Notes under the pieces: model-generated
Told to the model about the DNA's origin: nothing
Database searches by the model: none
Seen by the model: only the letters and a program-made list of their open reading frames with translations
Made by a program: the position numbers and the translations under genes
Assembly (NCBI GenBank): GCA_035575135.1
Contig: DATLYE010000022.1
Location: 1 to 64,000, forward strand
Direction: 5' to 3'
DNA: 64,000 nt
DNA from: JANWXD01 sp035575135
Lineage (GTDB): Bacteria; Acidobacteriota; Terriglobia; Bryobacterales; Bryobacteraceae
Shown here: positions 24,508 through 33,800 of the stretch, one piece after another
Layout: each line of letters starts with the position of its first letter
Position numbering within the stretch: position 1 is the first letter of the stretch

Positions 24508-26924
24508 TGCAGCTCTTCTCCGCCCCGCAGCTCGACGATGGTCACTCCGGCTCCGCCTTCCATCGGATCGGCAGGATAGAAGCGCGCAACATGAGGACTC
24601 TCGCTGAGCAAGGCAGCGATGGTTCCCCGCAGCACACCCATTCCATGGCCGTGCACGATGCGCACGCGCCGCAGTCCGGCCAGCACCGCGTCATCCAGAA
24701 ACTTCTCGACACGGGCGCGCGCCTCCTCGGCGTGTTCGCCAATAACGCGGATCTCGGCCTTGTCCCAGCTTTCGCGCCCCGGGGCAGGGTGAAAACCGAT
24801 GCCCGCGGATGGCCGCGGCGGTCCGGGCTCGGGCAGCACCTCGACGACGTCACTCACGGGCACGCGGAGCCGGACGGCGCCCGCCTCGACCTCGACCTGC
24901 TCGTGCGGCAGGAGGCGGCGCACGCGCGCCGGGCCAGGCCAGCTCCGGAGCCGCACGCAGGCTCCTTCCTGGACCTGGGCGGCCGGCGTCGACTCCTCCC
25001 GTGCGCTGCGGAGCGTTGCTTGGACCTCTTCACCGAGTTCGCGCTTTACTGCAGAGATGCGGCGCACGGCCGCAGCCGCGTGCTTCGCCCCGGCGTCTCG
25101 CACAAGGTGCTCGATCGCCTCCCGCGCCTGTGCCTCAAAACGCTGGAGCGCCGCTTCGCACCGGCGCTCGAGCTCCTCGAGTTTCCGTGCCTCCCGGCGG
25201 CGCCACTCCTCCGCCAGCGACTTCTGCTGTGCGGCCAGCGCGCGCTTGTCCTGCTCCAGTTCTTGTCGGAGCCGTTCCAGCTCCTGGAGGCGCCGGTGTA
25301 ACTCGTCGAGAAAGCGGCTCAGATCGCGCTCCCGCGTCCCGAGGCGCTGTCGTGCTGCCTCGATCAGCTCTTCGGGTAATCCCAGCCGCCGGGCGATCTC
25401 CAGTCCCGCCGACTTGCCGGGCGCTCCCACGGATAACACGTAGGTCGGCTCGAGCGTGGACGCGTCGAAGCCCATGCTGGCGTTGAGCACCCCCGGTGTG
25501 GTTGCGCCGTAAATCTTGAGCGCAAGAAGGTGTGTCGAAGCCAGAGTAAAAGCCCCTCTGGCACGGCACCGTTCCAGTATTACTGCACCCAAGGCCCCTC
25601 CCTCCTCCGGATCCGTGGCCCGCCCCAACTCGTCGAGCAGCACCAGAGAGTCCGGACCGAGCGCCTCCAGCATCTGCCGCACCCGGGTGACGTGCGCCGA
25701 AAACGTGCTGAGGCTCTCCTGGATGGATTGTGCGTCGCCGATGTCCGCGAGGATCTGGTCGAAGAGTGGCAGTTCGGCTTCCGCACAAGGCACCGGCAAG
25801 CCGGACTGGGCCATCAGAGCCACCAACCCTACCGTTTTGAGAGCGACGGTCTTTCCGCCCGTGTTCGGCCCGCTGATGAGCAACGTGCGGCAGTCACCTT
25901 CCAGCGTCAGGGTCAGAGGCACGACGCGCCGGCCGTGGCGTCGCAGCACGTCTTCGAGCAGCGGATGACGAGCCTGAGACAAGCGAAGCCGGGGCGCTCC
26001 CGGCGGGCTGAAGCGCGCCACCGTGCAACCGAAGTCCACCGCAAAGCGCGCCGTGGCAAACAGCAGATCGAGTGTTCCCAAAACCTCCACCGCGGCCTGG
26101 ATCGCCGGGGCGTAGGCCCGGAGGCGTTCGGTCATCTCGCGCAGGAGGCGGTGCACCTCGCGCTGTTCCTCTTCGAGCAAGCGGACCAGTTCGTTGTTCA
26201 GTTCGATGGTCTCGAGCGGTTCCAGGAAGAACGTATGACCGCTGCCGCTTGAGCCGTGCACGACGCCCTCCAGGCGGTGCTGCCGGCCGGCCACGACCGG
26301 GATCACAAACCGCCCGTTGCGGATCGTGACAAACTCTTCCCGGAGGACTCCCTCCTCCCGGTGGCGGCGCAGGAACCGTTCGAGCGACTCCTGCACGAAC
26401 GAACGCTGGCGGTCAATGTCGCGCCGCAAGCGTGCCAAGGCGGGGCTCGCCTCGTCGACGACCTCGCCTTCCGGCGTGATTTTTCCGGCCAGATCCGCCA
26501 CGAGCGGGCTGAATTCGCCGATGGCTCGTGCCTTGGCCGCCAGGCGCGGAAAGCGCGCACTGCAGGCGGTGAGCAGGCGCCGGATCTCGACAGCCCGGGC
26601 GAGCAGATGGGTGAGTTCATAGATCTCCTTCGCCTCCAGACAGGCGCCCTCGATCCCCAACTTATGCAGAGACTTGCTCGGATCCACCAGCGAGTCGAAG
26701 CGGATGCGGACTGCGGCTCCGCGAGTGGGCGGCTGGGGTTGGGCGGCGGCATGGATGTAGGCGATCGCCTCGGCGGCATCGGCCAGGCGGCTCTCGGCCT
26801 CGCCGCGGTCACTGGTAGGCGCCAGCCGGCCCAGTTCTTGGCGTCCGAGGCTGCTTTCGATGTACCGGCTCAGCAGCTCTTTGAGCGCGCCGAACTCGAG
26901 CAGATCCGCGCTGGAGGTCTTCAT
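24504..26924 (-). CDS. mutS2: Endonuclease MutS2
   Basis: 806 residues from ATG 26924, which overlaps the NUDIX stop (ATGA). Walker A GPNTGGKT near residue 348, Walker B LVLLDELGRATDPEEGG near residue 425, a long Arg/Glu-rich coiled coil (about 520-640), and a C-terminal Smr nuclease domain with VRIVHGHGMGVLRG near residue 755. MutS2 acts on branched DNA and on collided ribosomes in various bacteria and suppresses recombination; it does not do mismatch repair. Full domain set present. Confidence 0.95.
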   Translation of the reverse strand: MKTSSADLLEFGALKELLSRYIESSLGRQELGRLAPTSDRGEAESRLADAAEAIAYIHAAAQPQPPTRGAAVRIRFDSLVDPSKSLHKLGIEGACLEAKEIYELTHLLARAVEIRRLLTACSARFPRLAAKARAIGEFSPLVADLAGKITPEGEVVDEASPALARLRRDIDRQRSFVQESLERFLRRHREEGVLREEFVTIRNGRFVIPVVAGRQHRLEGVVHGSSGSGHTFFLEPLETIELNNELVRLLEEEQREVHRLLREMTERLRAYAPAIQAAVEVLGTLDLLFATARFAVDFGCTVARFSPPGAPRLRLSQARHPLLEDVLRRHGRRVVPLTLTLEGDCRTLLISGPNTGGKTVALKTVGLVALMAQSGLPVPCAEAELPLFDQILADIGDAQSIQESLSTFSAHVTRVRQMLEALGPDSLVLLDELGRATDPEEGGALGAVILERCRARGAFTLASTHLLALKIYGATTPGVLNASMGFDASTLEPTYVLSVGAPGKSAGLEIARRLGLPEELIEAARQRLGTRERDLSRFLDELHRRLQELERLRQELEQDKRALAAQQKSLAEEWRRREARKLEELERRCEAALQRFEAQAREAIEHLVRDAGAKHAAAAVRRISAVKRELGEEVQATLRSAREESTPAAQVQEGACVRLRSWPGPARVRRLLPHEQVEVEAGAVRLRVPVSDVVEVLPEPGPPRPSAGIGFHPAPGRESWDKAEIRVIGEHAEEARARVEKFLDDAVLAGLRRVRIVHGHGMGVLRGTIAALLSESPHVARFYPADPMEGGAGVTIVELRGGEELQ

Positions 26925-27388
26925 AGCTTGAGGAGTGCCCGCCGGCGGCGGAAGGCGCGCTCGATCACAGCCCGTGTGCCTTCCGTGATGTTGTAGTGTC
27001 CGAGTTCCGATCGCGGAACCCACGCGGCACGGCGCACGTCGTCGCCGGGGACCAGACGCCCGCCCGCGACGCGGCAGAGAAAATCGATCAGCACGTAGTG
27101 ATACTCCGGGCGGCCTTGGCGGTCCGGCAAGATGCGCTCGAAGACTTCGAAGATCCCGAGAGGCTCCACTTCCAGTCCGGTCTCCTCACGGACCTCCCGC
27201 CGTATGCCCTCTTTCAGCGTCTCGCCCGCCTCGAGCACTCCCCCGGGAAGCGACCAGGATCCCTTGAGTGGCGGCCGCGCCCGTTCTACCAGGAGGATGC
27301 GACCCCGGTTGAAAATGAGCGCCCCCACGCCCAACACCGGACGGCGAGGATAGCGGCGTCTGCTGGAGCCGGAAGTACGCCGGGGCAC
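26921..27388 (-). CDS. NUDIX hydrolase
   Basis: 155 residues. Nudix box runs from GGVLEAGETLKEG to REVREETGLEV with all conserved residues (G-x5-E-x7-REVREETG). N-terminal 15 residues are basic. Likely a nucleoside-diphosphate-X pyrophosphatase, possibly 8-oxo-dGTP or ADP-ribose type; specificity unknown. GTG 27388 lies 4 bp after the SMP-30 stop and the stop overlaps mutS2. Confidence 0.88.
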   Translation of the reverse strand: MPRRTSGSSRRRYPRRPVLGVGALIFNRGRILLVERARPPLKGSWSLPGGVLEAGETLKEGIRREVREETGLEVEPLGIFEVFERILPDRQGRPEYHYVLIDFLCRVAGGRLVPGDDVRRAAWVPRSELGHYNITEGTRAVIERAFRRRRALLKL

Positions 27389-27392
27389 AGGA

Positions 27393-28259
27393 TCAGTATT
27401 GCACCGCTCCTTGCACGTTCAGGCGGATCCGGTAGAGAGAAGTGCGCGCCGTGATGTACAGCGTCATGAAATCCGGATCGCCGAAGGCGCAGTTGGCCGG
27501 GGTCTCCGGCAGTTCGATGGTCGTCAGGAGCTTGCCGTCCGGCGAGTAGACGGCCAGGCCCTTGGCCGTCACGTAAATATTTCCCTTCTCGTCCACGCGG
27601 ATGCCGTCCGGCACGCCGTCAATGCCGGAGACGATGACCCGCTCGTTGGAAGCCTTGCCGTTGCGATCCAGATCGTAGGCGCGCAGGTTCCGCTCATCGG
27701 AGTTCGCCACATACAGAATGCGCCCGTCCGGGGACAGCGCGATGCCGTTGGGCCGCCCCGCCGGTTTGGCGATCAATTCCATCTCTCCTTTCGGGCTGAT
27801 GTGATAGACGCCGTAGAAGTCGAGCTCACGGGTTTCCGCCTGCTGGCCGAAGGCCGGGTCCGTGAAGTAGATATGGCCGTCACGGCGGACCACGATGTCA
27901 TTGGGTGCATTCAAACGCTTGCCCTCCCAGCGTTCGGCCAGCACTTCGATGTTGCCTTTTCGATCCGTGCGAGTCACGCGCCGTGTGCGGCTTTCGCAGG
28001 TGTAGAGACGGCCCTTTGCGTCGAAGGTGTTGCCGTTGGCGCCGTTAGAGTTCTCGCGGAACACAGCCGTGCCTTTGCCCGGGACGTACTGCAGAATCCG
28101 GTTGTTCGGGATGTCGCTGAACAACAGGTAGCCCTCCCGCGACCACACGGGGCCTTCGGTAAAGGCGAAGCCCGTGGCGACTTTTTCGACTTTGATCTCG
28201 GAAAAATCCTGAGCGGCCAGTCCGGAAGCGAACCACAGCAGTAGCAGTGTGAGCCTCAT
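27393..28259 (-). CDS. Secreted SMP-30/gluconolactonase-like protein
   Basis: 288 residues from ATG 28259; an upstream ATG at 28298 is less likely because MRLTLLLLWFASGLAAQ at 28259 is a clean signal peptide. Six-bladed propeller with family motifs FTEGPVW, NGNTFDAKGRLY, NAPNDIVVRRDGHIYFTDP, RPNGIALSPDG and PDGIRVDEKGNIYV. These enzymes hydrolyse sugar lactones in a metal-dependent way. It is the first gene of the operon with NUDIX, mutS2 and DUF123, an unrelated mix. Confidence 0.88.
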   Translation of the reverse strand: MRLTLLLLWFASGLAAQDFSEIKVEKVATGFAFTEGPVWSREGYLLFSDIPNNRILQYVPGKGTAVFRENSNGANGNTFDAKGRLYTCESRTRRVTRTDRKGNIEVLAERWEGKRLNAPNDIVVRRDGHIYFTDPAFGQQAETRELDFYGVYHISPKGEMELIAKPAGRPNGIALSPDGRILYVANSDERNLRAYDLDRNGKASNERVIVSGIDGVPDGIRVDEKGNIYVTAKGLAVYSPDGKLLTTIELPETPANCAFGDPDFMTLYITARTSLYRIRLNVQGAVQY

Positions 28260-28310
28260 CCTGGCCTTATTGTGAGATTTCGGAGACAGACTCCGCAACC
28301 GCAGTGGGCC

Positions 28311-28387
28311 TGGCGCGCCCGGAGGGATTCGAACCCCCGGCCTGCTGGTTCGAAGCCAGCCGCTCTATCCGCCTGAGCTACGGGCGC
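28311..28387 (-). tRNA. tRNA-Arg(UCG), CCA encoded
   Basis: 77 nt cloverleaf. Acceptor GCGCCCG pairs with CGGGCGC, discriminator G, CCA encoded. Anticodon stem GCTGG/CCAGC encloses loop CTTCGAA, anticodon TCG, reading CGA and related Arg codons. T-loop GGTTCGAATCC is canonical. Confidence 0.96.
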
Positions 28388-28396
28388 GCAGCCCCT

Positions 28397-28402
28397 ATTA
28401 TA
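28397..28402 (-). promoter_or_regulatory. -10 element of tRNA-Arg(UCG)
   Basis: TATAAT on the minus strand 9 nt before the tRNA 5' end, followed by AGGGG. The same TAnAATAGGGG context precedes tRNA-Arg(ACG). No good -35 seen. Confidence 0.5.
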
Positions 28403-28412
28403 AAGGCTGCGG

Positions 28413-29684
28413 TCAGGACCGGGCGAAGTACAGGAGGACCGCTCGCTCCAGGTTGCTCCGGGTCATCCGCGGGGGGCGCCCTTCGTACCGGCTGATCGAG
28501 ACCAGAATGCGGCAAATGTCGCCCGGATAGCAGGCCCTGAGCACCGTCCGTTCGTCGTTTAGGATCAGGCTGCGCAAATACTCGGCCATGTCTGGTTCAT
28601 AGGGTATGCCGGCCGAGGAGGCGCAGCGACGCAGGATCTCGTCGAAGGTCTCCGGAGAAATCTCCTCCACCAGAATCTTATTCTGGATCCTCCGCAGGAA
28701 GGCTTCGTCTGCCAGCGACAGCGGATCCAGGTTGGTCGCAAACACGACCATCATCTCGAAGGGAATCTGAAACTTGACTCCGTAGCGCAGCATGAGGTAG
28801 TCCACCCGGCGGTCCAGCGGCACAATCCAGCGATTGAGCAGGTCCCGCGGCGGAATCAGCTGCCGTCCGAAATCGTCAATCACCAGGATCCCGTTGTTCG
28901 CCTTCATCTGAATCGGCGCGGCGTAGGTGCCGGTGGCTTCATCCATCCGCAACTCCAGCATGCCCGGTACCAGTTCGCCGCCCGCGATGATGCACGGCCG
29001 CTTGCACCGCACCCAGCGCGGGTCCCGGTCCGGATCCTCGCCCGCGTCCTCGCTCACGCGCTGGTGGACCACCGGATCGTACAGGATGATGATCTGGCCG
29101 TCCACTTCCACTGCGTACGGGATCAGCACGTCGTCATCGTAAAGACGCACCAGGCGCTCGGCCAGGGAGGTCTTGCCGTTTCCGGTGGAGCCGTAGAGAA
29201 AAAGCGCCGCCTGGGAGATGATCGCCGGTCCCAATTGGTCAAGCAGCGCGTCGCTGAGGACCAGGTCCGAGAGGGCCTGGCGGAGTTTTTCGCGGCTGAC
29301 CTCCACCCGCGCGGCCTGGGCCTTCACGCCCAGGTGGTAATCAGAGAGCGAAACCGGGCAGGGACCAGCGTAGTGCGTCATCTGAAAGCGCTCCTGTGCG
29401 AGCTGCCGGCCCTGACCCGACAGGGCAAAGCTGTAATCGTTGCCCACCATGCCGAGCACTTCGACCAGTTGGCGGTGGCGCATTTGGCGGAAGACGGTCT
29501 CCACGACTGGCGGCGAGAGCTTGAGCGCACGCGCCAGGGAGGCCAGCGTGCTGGTGCGCTCGATAAACACCCGGCGCAGGATCAGGTCCTGCACGAGGAT
29601 TTCCGGTACGCCGAGCTGCTCCACGCTCTCCGGGGCTCGCGGCGCAAACCGGTTGCCGCTGGCTACGCTCAGGATCGTCCTCAT
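28413..29684 (-). CDS. AAA ATPase with N-terminal winged-helix-like region
   Basis: 423 residues. Residues 30-95 look helical and winged-helix-like (LASLARALKLSPPVVETVFRQMRHRQLVEV). P-loop FLYGSTGNGKTSLAERL at about residues 165-180, Walker B NGILVIDDFGRQLIPPRDLLNRW near residue 268, sensor-type VVFATNLDPLSLADEAFLRRI near 315. Related to MoxR-like or helicase-loader ATPases; similar ORFs are widespread in Acidobacteriota with no known role. Divergent from the secretin-like gene with 88 bp between, so a link to an envelope or pilus function is possible but unproven. Confidence 0.75.
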   Translation of the reverse strand: MRTILSVASGNRFAPRAPESVEQLGVPEILVQDLILRRVFIERTSTLASLARALKLSPPVVETVFRQMRHRQLVEVLGMVGNDYSFALSGQGRQLAQERFQMTHYAGPCPVSLSDYHLGVKAQAARVEVSREKLRQALSDLVLSDALLDQLGPAIISQAALFLYGSTGNGKTSLAERLVRLYDDDVLIPYAVEVDGQIIILYDPVVHQRVSEDAGEDPDRDPRWVRCKRPCIIAGGELVPGMLELRMDEATGTYAAPIQMKANNGILVIDDFGRQLIPPRDLLNRWIVPLDRRVDYLMLRYGVKFQIPFEMMVVFATNLDPLSLADEAFLRRIQNKILVEEISPETFDEILRRCASSAGIPYEPDMAEYLRSLILNDERTVLRACYPGDICRILVSISRYEGRPPRMTRSNLERAVLLYFARS

Positions 29685-29772
29685 CGGCGACTGTCCTATG
29701 CAAGGAATCGGCCGAAAGTCTTGAGATTGTTAACGGGTTGCACGCGCCGCACGTTGCCGCCGTCTTAACAAG

Positions 29773-31335
29773 ATGATGGTGCGCGCCCTCTTAGTGTGCC
29801 TCCTGGCAGGAAGCTGCGCCTGGGCGGACCTTGCCAAAGAGGCTTCGCGCCTCCACCGGGAGGCACAACGGGCACAGCAGGCCGGCGACATCGTGCGAGC
29901 CTATGCGCTGTACGCGCAGGCCGCTGCCTTCGATCCAGGCAACGCCTTGTACTGGCTGCGGAGCCAAGCCCTGCGCGAGCGGGCGATCGCATCCATCCAG
30001 GATCAGGCCGGCAGCGCGGGTCCGTCCGTACAGGCTCCAGAGCCAGGGGTGCGCACGAATCCCGCGGAGCCTGCGGCTTCGCTTGAATTGCATCTCTCCC
30101 CCAAGACGCACAGCTTCGACCTGCGGGGCAATGCCCGCCAACTTTTCGAACAGCTGGCCTCCGAGTGCGGCCTCGAAGCCGTGTTCGACGCCGACTATCA
30201 GCCCGGCGCCATGCGCCGCTTCCGTCTCGATGGGACCGATTGCCGGGAGGCTTTGCGCGCTTTGGAGGCAGCGACCGGGTCCTTCGTCGTCCCTCTCAGC
30301 GAGCGCCGGTTCCTGGTGGCAAGCGACACTACCGCCAAGCGCGCCGAACTCGAGCCGGTGATCACGACCGTGTTCCCTCTGCCGAGCCCCGTGGCGCTCG
30401 AGGAGGCCCAGGAACTGGCTCGCGCGGTGCAGCAAGCCATGGGGTTGCAACAGGTGCAGTTGGACAGTCAGCGCCGACTTGTGTCGCTGCGGGGCCGCGT
30501 CTCTTTGGTTCGCCCCGCCCAGGATCTGCTCGGGCAGATGCTTCGCTACAGCGCTCAAGTGATGATCGGCGTGGAGTTTCTCGAGCTTAGCGACAGCCTC
30601 TTCCGCGACTACGGAGTTTCCCTGCCGACGCTGTTTCCCTTCGTCAACTTCAGCGATGTATGGAACAACCGTCCCGCCGTCCCGGCCGGGTTTTCGCGCT
30701 TCCTCGTCTTCGGTGGCGGCGCAACCTTTCTGGGCGTCGGAGTGACGGACGCCAACGCCGTCGCCCGAATGACCCGCTCGAGTGCGCGCACATTGCTCCG
30801 CGCCGAAATCCGCAGCCTGGACGGACGGCCCGCCAGCCTTCACGTCGGAGACAAGTTTCCGGTGATCACCGGGGGTTTTTTCGGCCAGGTTGTCGCCGGC
30901 GTCCCGGCCGGGATTCCGCCGTCATTCGCATTTGAAGATCTGGGGCTGGTGCTGAAGGTCACGCCGCGCACGCATGTCACGCGGGAAGTCTCCCTGGATC
31001 TCGAAGCGGAGTTCAAGGTGCTCACGGGCGAAGTCGTCAACCGGATTCCGGTCATCGCCACACGGCGCGTGCAGTCCGGAGTGCGGCTGCGGGACGGCCA
31101 ATGGGCGGTGGTTGCCGGACTGATGAGCTCGCAGGAGGCGCGAACCGTCGCCGGGCTCGCCGGCCTGTCACGGATTCCGGTTGCTGGCAACGCCTTCCGG
31201 CAAACCTCGCGCTCCAGGGAGCGGCGGAACGTGCTCCTGCTGCTGCGACCCCAGATCGTCAGCCTGCCGCCGGCGGCGCGGCCCTTCGAGGCGGTCTTCG
31301 TGGGCTCCGAGAGCCGCCCCCGGATTCCCCTCTGA
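29773..31335 (+). CDS. Secretin-domain outer-membrane protein (type II/III secretion or type IV pilus PilQ-like)
   Basis: 520 residues with a signal peptide (VRALLVCLLAGSCAWA). Residues 20-80 form a TPR-like helical repeat; about 105-175 a secretin/TonB short N-terminal domain (LRGNARQLFEQLASECGLEAVF); the C-terminal 200 residues are the secretin domain with FEDLGLVLKVTPRTH, VIATRRVQSGVRLRDGQWAVVAGLM and RRNVLLLLRPQIV. Secretins form gated pores in the outer membrane. No other secretion or pilus gene lies next to it, so the partner system is unknown. ATG 29773 and ATG 29776 are both possible. Confidence 0.82.
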   Translation: MMVRALLVCLLAGSCAWADLAKEASRLHREAQRAQQAGDIVRAYALYAQAAAFDPGNALYWLRSQALRERAIASIQDQAGSAGPSVQAPEPGVRTNPAEPAASLELHLSPKTHSFDLRGNARQLFEQLASECGLEAVFDADYQPGAMRRFRLDGTDCREALRALEAATGSFVVPLSERRFLVASDTTAKRAELEPVITTVFPLPSPVALEEAQELARAVQQAMGLQQVQLDSQRRLVSLRGRVSLVRPAQDLLGQMLRYSAQVMIGVEFLELSDSLFRDYGVSLPTLFPFVNFSDVWNNRPAVPAGFSRFLVFGGGATFLGVGVTDANAVARMTRSSARTLLRAEIRSLDGRPASLHVGDKFPVITGGFFGQVVAGVPAGIPPSFAFEDLGLVLKVTPRTHVTREVSLDLEAEFKVLTGEVVNRIPVIATRRVQSGVRLRDGQWAVVAGLMSSQEARTVAGLAGLSRIPVAGNAFRQTSRSRERRNVLLLLRPQIVSLPPAARPFEAVFVGSESRPRIPL

Positions 31336-31350
31336 TATTCTCGGAGTGGC

Positions 31351-32409
31351 ATGTCGAAAATGCTCGAGGAGATCCGGCAGCAGCCGGAGGCCCTGGAACG
31401 AACCCTGCGCGGGGCGGTGCCCGCCGTCCGGCGACTTGCCCGCCGGCTGCAGCATGTGCGGCCGAAGCTGATTGTGCTGGCGGCTCGCGGTACGTCCGAT
31501 AACGCGGCCCAGTTCGGCCGCTACCTGCTGGAGATTACGACCGGGATCCCCGTCTCCATGGCTGCTCCTTCGATCTTCACGCTGTACGACGCCTTCGTGG
31601 ATCTGCGCGAGGCGCTGGTGGTGGCGGTCTCCCAGTCCGGTGAATCCACCGACACGATCATGGTGCTGGAGCGCGCCAAGAGCCAGGGGGCGGTCAACGT
31701 AGGCATCACCAACGAGAAATCGAGCACGCTGGCGCGCCGGGCCGACCACGTGCTGCTGGTCCGGGCCGGCAAGGAGCGGAGCGTGGCGGCCACGAAGACC
31801 TACACCGGGCAGGTGCTGATGTTCTATTTGCTGGCACACGCCCTGGGGGCGCGTATCCGGCTCGATGACCTCGAGCGGCTGCCGGAATGGACGGAGCGGG
31901 CCTTGCGCATTGAGGGTCAGGTGGCGGAGCTCGTGCCCCGCTACCGCTTCATGACCGATGCGGCCGTTGTCGGGCGCGGCCTGAACTTCGCGAGCGCCCT
32001 TGAGTTCGGCCTGAAGCTGATGGAGACGTGCTACGTGGTGGCCGAACGGTTCTCTTCGGCGGACTTCCTGCACGGTCCGATCGCGCTGGTGGAAGAGTCC
32101 TTCCCGGTGTTCTTGTTCGCTCCGCCGGGTGCGACGTGGCCCTCGATGCGTGAGATCCTGCTCAAGCTCCGCGACCGCAAGGCGGACGTTTTAGTGATCA
32201 CGGACGCGGGAAACCGCCAGGCCGTGGCTGAGTCGCCCCGGAGCATCTCGCTGCCTCTCAAGTGGCCCAGGGATGCCTGGCGGGAGGAGCTTTACACACC
32301 GATCCCCTATATCGTCCCGGCGCAGCTGTTCAGTGCGCTGCTGGCGGAGGAAAAGGGCCTTGACCCCGACCGGCCCCGGACGCTGACGAAGGTCACCAAG
32401 ACGCTCTGA
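31351..32409 (+). CDS. SIS-domain sugar-phosphate isomerase/deaminase (GlmS-C/NagB-II-like)
   Basis: 352 residues with two SIS domains (about 25-170 and 200-335). First SIS: VLAARGTSDNAAQFGRYLLE and SQSGESTDTIMVLERAKSQG; AATKTYTGQV is the typical GlmS-type motif. The C-terminus DPDRPRTLTKVTKTL matches glucosamine-6-phosphate deaminase II and AgaS-like enzymes. There is no N-terminal glutaminase domain, so it is not a full GlmS. Likely acts on amino-sugar phosphates in the cytoplasm. TATTCT lies 9 nt before the ATG. Confidence 0.87.
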   Translation: MSKMLEEIRQQPEALERTLRGAVPAVRRLARRLQHVRPKLIVLAARGTSDNAAQFGRYLLEITTGIPVSMAAPSIFTLYDAFVDLREALVVAVSQSGESTDTIMVLERAKSQGAVNVGITNEKSSTLARRADHVLLVRAGKERSVAATKTYTGQVLMFYLLAHALGARIRLDDLERLPEWTERALRIEGQVAELVPRYRFMTDAAVVGRGLNFASALEFGLKLMETCYVVAERFSSADFLHGPIALVEESFPVFLFAPPGATWPSMREILLKLRDRKADVLVITDAGNRQAVAESPRSISLPLKWPRDAWREELYTPIPYIVPAQLFSALLAEEKGLDPDRPRTLTKVTKTL

Positions 32410-32541
32410 TTTCACTGCGGCTTGCAATGGCGCCCGTTCGTCTCGTGGACGGGTTCTCCCGGCTGTGCCAGCTCGTACGATGCCCCTGAGGCGGGCGCTT
32501 CGCCGGAGAGAGCGGGATGCTGCTTTGCTACAGTGAAAAGT

Positions 32542-32631
32542 GGAGGAATGGCCGAGTGGTCGAAGGCGGCGGTCTTGAAAACCGCAAGGGTCGAAAGGCC
32601 CTCGGGGGTTCGAATCCCTCTTCCTCCGCCA
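32542..32631 (+). tRNA. tRNA-Ser(UGA), CCA encoded
   Basis: 90 nt with a long variable arm (GGGTCGAAAGGCCC region). Acceptor GGAGGAA/TTCCTCC, discriminator G, CCA encoded. Anticodon stem GCGGT/ACCGC with loop CTTGAAA gives anticodon TGA. Confidence 0.96.
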
Positions 32632-32800
32632 TTCGCGGCGTCTCGTTACGTCTCTCTTGTGCGGGCTTGGTTCGTCGGTGGCCCAGGTTTTGCGTCAGGG
32701 CCTGCTCATGAGCCTGCGTTGGGGAAGCCGCCTTCTGGCACGAGGGATCTCGCCGGGGGGTTCCCGGCAGCCGGGTGTGCGGTAGACTGAAAGAAGCAAT

Positions 32801-32878
32801 CGGGCCGTGGCGCAGCCTGGCTAGCGCGCTTGCTTGGGGTGCAAGAGGTCCCGGGTTCAAATCCCGGCGGCCCGACCA
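32801..32878 (+). tRNA. tRNA-Pro(GGG), CCA encoded
   Basis: 78 nt. Acceptor CGGGCCG/CGGCCCG, discriminator A, CCA encoded. Anticodon stem CTTGC/GCAAG encloses TTGGGGT, anticodon GGG. It marks the left border of the accessory region; I found no repeat of its 3' end further right and no integrase. Confidence 0.96.
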
Positions 32879-33059
32879 GAGCTCTCAAAAATCTCAGCTT
32901 CCGTCCGGGACCTTGGCTTGAGATCCGCTTCAGGTCGACACCGGGTGCGGGACCACACCGTCTGGATGACGCCGCGTGCAATCCCGCGCATGATAAACGT
33001 TCGCGATTAGGCCACAACGAGCTCGGGCACGGAAGGAGCTGGTTTTCCAATCTGGCCGT

Positions 33060-33800
33060 TCAACGAAGGTCGGCGAAATTCTCTTCGACGATCCGGCCAT
33101 CGAACAGATGGACGGTGCGGCGGGCGTAGCTCGCGTAACGCGGGTCGTGGGTTACCATGCAAATCGTTGACCCGGAGCGGTGCAGCTCCTGAAGCAGTTC
33201 CATCACTACTTGGCCATTGCGCGAGTCAAGATTTCCTGTAGGCTCGTCGGCGAGCAGGATCGAGGGCTCTCCGGCGATGGCCCTCGCCACCGCCACCCGC
33301 TGCTGTTCACCGCCGGAAAGCTGCATTGGATAGTGCCGGAGGCGGTGCATCATGCCGACGCGTTCGAGCGCCTTGAGCACATTCTGCTTGCGTTGATTGC
33401 GGCTCATTCCGCGGTAGATCAGGGGAAGTTCCACGTTTTCGTACACGCTGAGATCGCCGATCAGGTTGAAAGCCTGGAAAATGAAGCCGATCTCACGATT
33501 CCGGAGCCGGGCCCGTTCAGAAGGCTTCAGTCCCGCTACGTTTTTTCCTCTGAGGTAATAGCGACCGCGGGTGGGTGTGTCCAGTAAACCCAAAATCGCG
33601 AGCAGGGTGGACTTGCCTGAACCCGAAGGGCCTGCCACGGAAACGAATTCGCCCTCGTGAATGACCAGGTCAACGCTGGAGAGGGCGTGGGTTTCCAGCT
33701 CCTCGGTCATATACACTTTGGTCAGTCCTTCCAATCGGATCAACGCGTGTTGCTGGCAGGCCACGTCCTGGACCTTGTTGATCCTACCGCAGACGGACAC
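33060..33800 (-). CDS. ABC transporter ATP-binding protein (MacB/LolD type)
   Basis: 246 residues. Walker A GPSGSGKST (about 57-65), Q-loop FIFQAFNL, signature LSGGEQQRVAVARA (about 160-173), Walker B ILLADEPTGNLDS, H-loop VTHD. The MacB/LolD-type ATPases power mechanotransmission permeases of the FtsX fold, and a large FtsX-type permease lies at 40319-42640. The called GTG 33800 overlaps the end of the upstream HlyD gene by 17 bp; a GTG at 33761 is an alternative. Third component of a tripartite exporter with the HlyD protein. Confidence 0.92.
   Translation of the reverse strand: MSVCGRINKVQDVACQQHALIRLEGLTKVYMTEELETHALSSVDLVIHEGEFVSVAGPSGSGKSTLLAILGLLDTPTRGRYYLRGKNVAGLKPSERARLRNREIGFIFQAFNLIGDLSVYENVELPLIYRGMSRNQRKQNVLKALERVGMMHRLRHYPMQLSGGEQQRVAVARAIAGEPSILLADEPTGNLDSRNGQVVMELLQELHRSGSTICMVTHDPRYASYARRTVHLFDGRIVEENFADLR

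Noticed and set aside
32879..33059. Attachment-site duplicate or integrase next to tRNA-Pro
   Set aside because: No repeat of the tRNA 3' end and no integrase gene were seen.
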